From assembly GCA_001953115.1 (NCBI GenBank), contig LSSL01000162.1:1-41732 (forward strand): DNA of 41,732 bases, given 5' to 3'. The notes beneath the pieces were generated by a model. That model saw only the letters and a program-made list of their open reading frames with translations, had not been told where the DNA came from and searched no databases. This document shows, piece after piece, positions 33,855 through 41,732 of the stretch; position 1 is the stretch's first letter; each line of letters opens with the position of its first letter. The DNA is from Smittium mucronatum. Taxonomy: Eukaryota > Kickxellomycota > Harpellomycetes > Harpellales > Legeriomycetaceae. Made by a program: the position numbers and the translations under genes.

Positions 33855-34941
33855 ATTTCTTGAAAACAAAACATTTAACTAAAAGCGTACTGATTTTCCT
33901 AAATACATACAATATTGGTATTAAACTAATTTTGCCAAAAAATTAACCAAAAATATCTCAATAATTGTTTTTAAATTCAATTCTATAAAATCTTTTCATA
34001 ATTTTGTTGAAATGTTGTAAATCGTGGGTAGTTAAGTTTTAAAGGCAAAATTAATTAATTTTTTTTTTTTGTAAAACTAAAATAGGTAGCTGTGTATAAA
34101 AAACAAAAGTAACATTTCTTAAAGACATGATTTTTAGAGAATGGAAAGTTAATAAACCCTTAATACAGTCTTTATAATCGAAATTTCACAAAAAAATAGT
34201 AATTCTAATACTTTTTGAAACCAAAAATTTAAAATCCGAAGTATATGCAGTTACAAAGTGTCTTTTATTTTAGCCTAATGTCAGAGTGAAAAAATTTCAG
34301 GTTGGGGGCTAAAGAAATTTTTAGGGGGCTTTCTTGATGGCCTAAAATGTATTATAAACTTAAGTGCTAAATAATAAGAATTCGTAAATGATAGCTTAGA
34401 ACTGGAATGTAACATTATAAAGAAAGTATTAAATACTTTAGCCATTTCATTAAATATCATAAAAAATTATTTTTATTTGGGCATCTATTTATTCATCAAA
34501 AAATCAAGAAACAGAGATAAAAAATATTTAGTAAATGCTGAAGTAAAAAAATGATCTTTCATTAGTAGAAATGTATTTGGTATGAGAGGGAAGAGTAAGG
34601 CAAGGTCGAATGAATTAGTGGGGGTAAGAGGTACAGGAAGGGGGAAGGATGGTGAGTAGCGGTTGTGGCAAGAATAAAAGGAGGTAAGAATGTTTGAAAG
34701 TAAGCGCATGGCAGAGAACACAGGGAAGGGTAGAAATTGTGGGGACGTAAAGATTGAAAGGGGAATTGAATGCTTACTTTTTGTAGTTTATTTTAACAAT
34801 TATCCTTGATTGTATTTCGAAATTTGCAATATGATATGCTTTCAATTGATTATTTTCTTAATTTGATTTTAAAATTGAACCTATCCTTAGTATTTAAGCT
34901 TATATTTTTTATTTTCATCCCAAAAAATCCATACGAAACAC
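33855..34941. other. Intergenic region with a purine-rich, higher-GC tract
   Basis: Most of this is ordinary AT-rich DNA with no gene. From about 34565 to 34765 the plus strand becomes strongly purine-rich (GAGAGGGAAGAG, GGAAGGGGGAAGG, AAGGAGGTAAG and similar), with far more G than its surroundings and little T or C. The 78-codon minus-strand frame at 34485-34721 is the complement of this tract and is explained by its composition. Confidence 0.55.
34565..34765 (+). repeat. Purine-rich compositional outlier, about 200 bp
   Basis: Long polypurine-biased run on the plus strand with repeated GGAAGGG/GAGGTAAG-like words but no exact tandem unit. The complement is Pro/Ser/Leu-coding only because of composition. 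It could be a foreign insert, part of an unseen element or a structured (triplex- or quadruplex-prone) tract. No boundary duplication was seen. Confidence 0.5.
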
Positions 34942-35226
34942 GGGGTTATAAATGAGCATTCGGATTTTCATTCGTTCTATATTAGGATATTTTAAATTAA
35001 TTTCTTGGCAAATTTACGTATTGTGTTACATCAACATTGTTTGGATTAAGGAAAATCATTGCGCTTTAAGTTTAAATAGTTTTAAGGAAATCTAAGCGAT
35101 TTTAAAATAAATTAGGATATTTTTATTATATTACATACTTCTAATTTCGATTGTGTGTGAGGACATAAATTCCAATTTACCCAATGGTATGGATATTAAA
35201 AAAAAGTCTAATCTTAGAAAATCCCT
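34942..35226 (+). mobile_element. Diverged MITE family 1 copy H
   Basis: The right end TATGGATATTAAAAAAAAGTC followed by TAATCTTAGAAAATCCC matches copy I's TTTGGACAGTAAAAAAAAGTC and TGGTCTTTGAAAGAATCTCCC. The left end GGGGTTATAAATGAGCATTCGG then ATTTTCAT, followed by TATTAGGATATT, is a weak match to GGAGATTCTCTTTGAGAGCGGAC then GCTTTCAT. At 285 bp it is longer than other copies. Old. Confidence 0.45.
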
Positions 35227-36227
35227 CATATTGAAAGGTGGAATATGATTCCTTTTGAAATTGGATTTTATTTTTCATTTCAAACATTAGATGGGGTTTC
35301 GACAAGGGTAATTGTGGACTATCGTTTTTTTAGTATTAATGAGTAAAAAAATTTACCCATACATTGCGGATATCTTTCCGGTAACAAAATTTTTGTACTT
35401 TGACCCTTAGGTATAAATCTTGTTTAACATTCATTTTTTTAAATCATAAATATAGCATAGATTTTACCCTTTTAGGGCCTGCCATACATAAATGCCAATG
35501 GGGTATTGGAAAATAAAAGTGTTTGTTCCTTTATGCCCATTTACAGCTGGGTTGATCTTATGTTAATCAAATAGAAAATCGTTTTTACACAAGCAGGGGC
35601 TTATTTTTTTATATTACCTAGATGTGTTGTAAAAAAGAGGAATAAATTTCTTAACGAATAACTCATGAGACAGATGTTTCATGTCTTATGTCCTATAGAC
35701 ACCGACCAATTTAGGTCTAAAGTTTAATTTGACTTTAATTTAGCATAGTAATAAATTCTGCGTAAAAAACAAACCTTCAATTCAGCATAAAATGACATAC
35801 TTTACTTGAGTATAAATTTGACATGTTCGATTAAATCTATTTATTTGAAATTAATCACCACATTTAGAGTTATATCGAATCAATTTTATGGAGCATTCCT
35901 AAGCACCCTACTCTGAAATGGCTTAAACGTAGAAATTAAAACATCAACACAATGATTTTTACCCGAACTAAAAATTATAGCAATCTTTAATTCGCATCCT
36001 GAAATTATTTGATCACGATTTTTTTTTAATTATTGATGTTTTTAGGCCCCGATAAATTAATCTATCTTTAGCCTGTGTAGAACACAATATTGTTTCATAA
36101 TTAGTGGTATCGTTTTATTGTCAGTTAAAGTATTACACCAAATGTCTGTGTTGCTCGAAAACATAGAATCACTTATGTGTTTTCTGCTCTTAAATCGTAA
36201 TAGAAAACACGAACTCCTTATTGTAAT

Positions 36228-36239
36228 GGGGGGGGGGGG
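36228..36239 (+). repeat. G12 homopolymer
   Basis: Twelve consecutive G in DNA that is otherwise dominated by A/T. It is comparable to the runs at 11326, 32643 and the C-runs beside the assembly gap. No SINE sequence follows it, unlike the run at 32643. Confidence 0.9.
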
Positions 36240-37200
36240 TTTCCCTTTTAATTATTTCATGGGGTAGCTAAAAAAATATCCATAATTTTTTTTGGAAAAC
36301 GTCAACATTTTATAAAAAACTAGCTTTTAATAAAGGACTAATTTTATTATATACGAGTAGAAAATGTTAATTTATTCAAGCAAGAGCTAAATACATTTTT
36401 GAATCCAGTAAATATAATGTATATCTTAACTCGGAGATGGAACTATTCACCTACTACTAATTGACTTGCTGAATATTTTATTTAGTATTTGACCACTAAG
36501 AAACAAAAATCAATTTGTAAATTTAAATTGGTAAAATTCAAGATAGAATTTTCTATTCATGAATAAAATTTGTTTTGGGAAATAATTGTTCCAATTATTA
36601 GGCGAGAAGTGTCGTAGTAGGGCTAGGCAATATATCGGTTTTAAGCATTGGAAGATTAGCAATTAAAACTCAGCGTAATTTATTCGATTCATGAATAAAC
36701 ATTTTTAGCGATAATGATTTTTATTTGGGAATAATACAGGCACTTTTATAACATTTTTCTAAATGGGAATTTTTTTCATACAACATACTCCTTTTTATCA
36801 TTAAACTATTGGTTAAAATATATGTGAATTCCATTTGGGTATAAAAATAATTAATATTAATATGAATCTATGAAATGTCTATTTTTAGTTATTTTTAAAA
36901 TATATTAAACCACAGTTATGTTTTTCGAATTCAATTTTTCAACATCCAATAATTTATTTTATTTTAGCCCGATGTCATTTTTAAATAAGTACGTGGCTGT
37001 TCTTTAAAATAAATTTTTCTCAAAAAAAAATGAGTGCGTGATTATTTATTTATTAGAAAGATTATTTCCAAGCTATTGGCCAATAAAACGGTTAATCGAT
37101 AAATAATAATAAAATTGACCAAAAAGTAAAAACCAAATTTCTCGATTAATCTAACGAAATTCCTAGTCCTAGCCAGTAGATGAATAGCTATGACACCTCT

Positions 37201-37382
37201 TAGCTCATTTGTCGCCAGTGCATGCTACGTATTCCGATCTAAATTGCTTAAATAAATTATTTGGACATTAAAATAAAATAAAATAACCAATATAATTTAA
37301 ATACATCCATGTGAAATTCAAAATAGCCTGAAATTGACCACGAACGATGTCATGAGATAGTCCACCAGCGACAAAAGAGCTA
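37201..37382. mobile_element. Small inverted-repeat element, about 182 bp
   Basis: TAGCTCATTTGTCGCCAGTG (37201-37220) is inverted as CACCAGCGACAAAAGAGCTA (37363-37382), 17 of 20 positions matching. Size and lack of coding suggest a MITE of a third type. No convincing target-site duplication is visible. Confidence 0.55.
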
Positions 37383-38175
37383 GATATTAAAAGACTGCCA
37401 AATTTTAAATCTAAAAAAATACATTCGCGTAATTATATAATTTGCAAAATTAAATTTAACATTAAACTGTTAAAAGGAAATTATTAGACAAAATGCCAAT
37501 TAAAATGACTTGGCCTTTTATCAATTGGTTCACATTTAAAAGTTACCAAGGGCTATTTCATCTCATTTACTAGGATGGTTTTTTATTGATAATTATTTTA
37601 AAAGGAACTTATTATAAAACTATGAAAGCAATTTTAACCTAAACTTGCTACTTGCTATTCGCTATTCGCTAAACGTTTTTATAAATTTTATTGCTGAATT
37701 AGAATCCCCTTCAGTTCTACAGGTTGTAAATTTATATTTTATTTGAAATTTTATTAAAATAAAGTCAACTCAGTTTATACTTTTGTTTAGAATAATAAGA
37801 TAAAAACCTTCATCTAGAAGGATTATAAAATTTAAAGTTATTTTGGGTTATTTTTTGTTTAATAGTTCATATTAAACTGTTCATTGCCTCATTTTCTATC
37901 AAAGTCCGCCGGGTTCTCTATTTTAAAGACAGGCTTATAACCGAAAAAAAATTAGTAGTGGCTTTTACAAAGGTCCAAGATTTAAAATTATAATATTCTT
38001 TTTCATTTGAAATTTTTAATTGTATTTTATAATTCTAAAGGCAAAATCATTCTTCAAAAGCACCTTAACTCTCATAACATCCTACTTTTATGGTTTTAAA
38101 TTAAGATACTAAAAATTCATTCATTGCATATAAAGCAGCAAAAAATGATACTAAGTTTCAATCTCAACTCTGGCC

Positions 38176-39282
38176 TTTGAATGAAAAAAAGAGATTTTCT
38201 TGGTCATCAATCCAAATTAAACAAAATAAAATCGGGGGTTTCAAATGATTTAAAAAAAGGTATAATAATTGGATGTATCGATATGCAATTTTGGAAATTG
38301 AGAAAATGAGTTTAATTTGGACTAAGCGCGTTAAATTGAAAAATTTGAAGTTGTATGAAAATTGATCACATTTTAAAAAATTGCAAATTTTTCAATTTAA
38401 TTCGATTCATCAAAGTTGAATCCAATTCTACAATTTCATAAAATGTATATCAATATAACTTATAAATATACACTCACGCCATATTTTTCATTATAAACGC
38501 AAAATGACAAAATGATGTCATTTTTCTTCATTCGAAAAATTATAAATAAAAGTTTAGATATTTTCCTACAAATTTTAATTAAATTTTATAGAATTTTTCT
38601 GTTATATATCAGTTTGTTTCTAAGTGACTCTGTAAAATACATCCGCTTTTGTTTCTTAGGTCTAAAAAATTTCTCATTCTTAATACATATAAAGATGGGC
38701 AATGCAGAAAAAAAAATAAAGCCCATGTATTTATTTTCAATCCTTACTTTATTTGGATAAGTGGCATGATTATCTTTTTATTTGTCATATATTGAGTCTC
38801 ATAATTCAACGTTTATTTTTATTTTTTACACATTGAAAATTTATGACTTTTACAATACCCAATAAGAAAATTTAAAACTTACTCAGTTTGAATCTTATAA
38901 TTATATTATTAAATAAGCCAAATTTAATTAGTTAACCTTCAATTGTAATTTGAAAGGCTTTTTAAAATTTGGTTCAAAACTTGAATAACAATATAAAGAT
39001 AATTTTTTGATTTATATTTATGAAATTATGGAATTGGGTTCAACTTTGATAAATCGCATTAAATTGGGAAATTCGCGCCTTTTTAAAATGTGACCAATTT
39101 TCATATAACTAAAAAATTTTCAATTTAACGTGCTTACCCGAATTAAATTCATTTTCACATTTTCTGAAATTTTATATCGATACATCCAATTACTATATCC
39201 TTTTTTAAATCATTTGAAACCCCTGATTTTATTTTGTTTGATTTAGATCAATGACCAAAAACAGGTCTTTGTTTCATTCTAA
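38176..39282. mobile_element. Foldback element with arms of about 275 bp
   Basis: Left arm 38176-38455 and right arm 39008-39282 are inverted copies over nearly their full length. Shared blocks in mirrored order include TTGGTCAT, AAACAAAATAAAATC, GGGGTTTCAAATGATTTAAA, AATTGGATGTATCGATAT, GTTAAATTGAAAA, ATGAAAATTG-TCACATTTTAAAAA, CATCAAAGTTGAA-CCAATTC and AATTTCATAAA, with an estimated identity of about 80%. The 550-bp loop has only chance frames (such as 38512-38760). GTCACAGGGTTAA at 39320-39332 just outside resembles a TTAA-family right end and might be the true terminus, with CTTAACTCTCATAAC at about 38066 as a weak left partner. Superfamily unknown. Confidence 0.8.
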
Positions 39283-39334
39283 ATCCTGAATTGCGTTTAA
39301 GGCCTAATAAAATTTAATCGTCACAGGGTTAACA

Positions 39335-39514
39335 AAAATAGAATACGTATTATAGCTAATAAAATTTTCACATTTTTCCAACGGGAAATTTATTTTTTAC
39401 ATTTCCTATTTTGAATAACCAAATAAATTTATATTTCACTCTATAATACATTTTCGAATTAGGGAATATGCAAAAATTTAATATATAAGTGTCCACTCTT
39501 AGCCAGAATCTCCC
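39335..39514 (-). mobile_element. Partial MITE family 1 copy G (inverted)
   Basis: The right end GTGTCCACTCTTAGCCAGAATCTCCC, with upstream CGAATTAGGGAATATGCAAAAATTTAATA, matches the right ends of copies D and F. The left end is missing; the foldback element ends close to where it should be, so G may have been truncated by that insertion. The frame at 39368-39649 (minus) overlaps it and is not a gene. Confidence 0.5.
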
Positions 39515-41732
39515 AAATGTAGGCTTTGGAAAATAATGCGCCGATATTTCAAGAAAAAAGCCTTGCAACTGTTTATCTATCAAATTTGAAACAAATGGAA
39601 TTGGGATAAGTGGATATTGTAAAAAACTTATAATCGGGTTAAATTCCATTGGATGAAGGAATAATGTTACGATAAAAATTGATAGAAATACCCTGATGAC
39701 ACTTTATTCTGTTATTCCATCAATATCTTTATAGGTAGGCAGCAAAAAAATGGCCACCAATTTCCCGTCATTACAAACGTTTTATACAAATCAACTCTTA
39801 TAATTGGAATAATATCAACTATCAACGGGTAGAAAATTAATAAGTATGCAGGTGATAATTCAATGTTTTTAGGGCCAGAAAGAGTTATTCAGTAAAATCT
39901 ATTTTCAAATAGATTATTATGGTTCCCTTTAAAATATTTATTATCCTTCAGAACCTCTATATAATTACTGTGAAACTATATATTATTATAAACAGTTATT
40001 CTTTTATTCTTTATTTTTGAAGACAGAAATATTAGGTTTTAGCTTATGGAACCTCAGAATTTCATTTTAAATTTTCTCAAATATCTTACGATATCACCTC
40101 TAAGAGATTATTTTGATGGAATCTGCTTCTGAAGAAAATAAAAAAGACTCAAGTAAAAACGTTTTTTCAAGTCACTGGTAATTCTTAGATTTTTAAATCT
40201 TTTTTATATTAATATATAAAAATCATGATCTCGCTGTTATAAAGCTTGAGTATCATAATTCTTTTGACAAATCCAGGATTTACAGTTGATTGCAAAATCA
40301 GCCGAAGCTCATCAGTGAATGAATGGATATATCTTATATCTAAAAGTTAAAGATGGAGAGACAGGGAATTGAACAGAAACTAAAAAAGTAATCCCCATAT
40401 TTTTATCAGGTGAGCTATTAAGCTTAGTAATTTATCAAGGAATTATAGAATAGCATCTTCATCTATCTATTAGTATATAATCTCCCTGTTTATTGTCATC
40501 GACCATTATAGTTAAATATCCGAGTAAATTTTTTAATAGTTACTGAACTGTGTGAAAAAAAATCTTAGAATACATAGATCAGATCATCGTAAAAATTCCA
40601 AAAGAAATTCAAAAAGTGATCCGAATTTAGAGCATAGTTTTTTTAATGAAACCAATAAAAAAATACTCATTAATCACCCAATATTTTTATAAGACTAAAA
40701 GCTATTTATGGATATACTAGGAGCTAAATTAATCATTCAAGTAAAAATCCCTTTATATTATTTTTAAACTAGCCAATCTTAGACGATTTTTTTCTTAATC
40801 TTTGTCAAGATAAGTTTTAGAGTTATCTTTAAAGGATTTCATACCTAAATGAAGTAAGCCTTAAATGTACTGTAAACGTTTTTATAAAAAAGTAAAACAA
40901 ATATTTTATGAACATAATTTCAGGCATTCATGGTTATACTTTATTTTGGAGTGTATAACTTGCTAATACCCATGTTTCTGTTAATAAAATAAAATAAAAT
41001 ACACTCCTATTGTATTTCTTGTTAATAATAATAATGTCTAATATTGAGATACTTAATGCCGAATAATAGTACTTATAGCTACTGCTTCAATAGTTTGAAT
41101 TCTAAATTGATATTATATTTTTTTTCTTTAGCATATGCATGATACCTCTAAGCTCTTGTACTAAACCGATGAATGTTGCTATTTTGTAGAAGAATGCTAT
41201 CTTTTTTAGACGACGATAAATTGTCCACACTTTTCCACAAAACTACTCACAATTATGCCATTTTGCACAAAATTATTACGTTTTTTCACAGTTTTTTATA
41301 CTGTCCAATAAAAACCAAAAAAAACTATTCTTTTGTCTTTGGTCAGATCAAGTGCATATTTACCAATAATATTGGAATTTAAATTAATTATATCGACCTT
41401 CGATAAATTTATAATTTGGCAATACTGCATAGCCGTTAGTCAATAATCCCAATTGATGCAGTATAGGGCGGAGTATAATGGATGATGTGTATAACTTCGG
41501 TTTGCTCTAGGCACTCATCCAGTGGATTGATAGGGGAATAAATTAGTGCTGAGGATATCAATCTTTTATATGCCATATATGCATTTTATTGACGTTTTCA
41601 TCATATTTCTCACTAATGTTTCCTATAAATAAAATTCTGTATAAAAAAAGCGAAATAGCTAACTATCCGATTTTTGATAGTAAAAAACCAAACCACTGAA
41701 TAATATAATTAATTCAGAGGATAAAAATATGG
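39515..41732. other. Terminal intergenic stretch, nothing recognised
   Basis: TTTTTAGGGCCAGAAAGAGTTA at about 39868-39889 resembles a TTAA-family right end. A 9-bp inverted repeat ATACTGCAT/ATGCAGTAT occurs at 41422-41430 and 41456-41464. Frames are short and stop-rich; a 69-codon plus-strand frame at 41173-41382 has no recognisable feature. No gene, RNA or full element was identified. Confidence 0.45.

Larger units (their letters stand above)
35227..38175. other. Intergenic region with element ends and a small MITE
   Basis: No gene is supported. TTTACCCTTTTAGGGCCTGCC at 35463-35483 resembles the left end of a TTAA-family element, but its partner was not found. A G12 tract lies at 36228-36239. 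A 20-bp inverted-repeat element is listed at 37201-37382. CTTGCTATTCGCTATTCGCTA-like short repeats occur at about 37647-37675. Confidence 0.45.

Noticed and set aside
38512..38760. 82-codon plus-strand frame in the foldback loop, with hydrophobic character
   Set aside because: Phe/Leu/Ile richness is expected from AT-rich DNA, and there is no signal sequence pattern or family motif.
39368..39649. 93-codon minus-strand frame
   Set aside because: Overlaps a MITE family 1 remnant and its TIR; composition is consistent with chance.

Overview
The window is a very AT-rich stretch of nuclear eukaryotic DNA with one convincing intact gene. That gene (2201-3713, + strand, two exons around an 88-bp GT-AG intron) encodes a 474-residue Rei1/ZNF622-type zinc-finger protein, a cytoplasmic factor of late 60S ribosomal subunit maturation. 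A short U2-type intron, an AATAAA signal, poly(A)-tailed retroposons and DNA-transposon relics all say eukaryote. The Rei1 sequence looks most like fungal or early-diverging opisthokont family members. An AT-rich, repeat-laden early-diverging fungus would fit, but the species cannot be fixed from this sequence alone.

Layout. Position 1 lies in the 3' tail of a SINE-like retroposon. 1.16-1.93 kb has coding-like, broken frames on the minus strand. 2.2-3.9 kb is the Rei1 gene and its 3' UTR. 4-7.3 kb has two more SINE copies and a foldback element that carries a second, TTAA-flanked element inside it. 7.3-24.5 kb is almost pure A/T with no gene. Its islands are a decayed Mutator-like (MULE) transposase on the minus strand (about 17.45-19.03 kb) and a higher-GC patch around a 556-bp assembly gap (21.56-22.50 kb) that includes the end of a non-LTR retrotransposon protein. 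From 24.6 kb to the end the sequence is slightly less AT-rich and is a graveyard of short non-autonomous DNA elements.

Repeat families recognised by eye: (1) a MITE of about 260 bp with TIR TGGGAGATTCT..., at least eight copies, four of them clustered in 1.2 kb; (2) TTAA-flanked elements with CCCTTTC-GGGC ends, piggyBac-like; (3) an 8-bp-TSD, hAT-like MITE; (4) long-arm foldback elements at 6.5-7.3 kb and 38.2-39.3 kb; (5) a tRNA-like-headed SINE with clear target-site duplications. Several are nested, so the window records an order of insertion: the TTAA element at 32.05-33.13 kb contains both a MITE and a SINE.

No metabolic or defence gene cluster, rRNA, intact tRNA or CRISPR array was found. 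Apart from Rei1, every protein-coding signal is broken. The most novel content is the set of repeat families, their nesting and the MULE relic. All identifications come from reading motifs by eye, without database searches.
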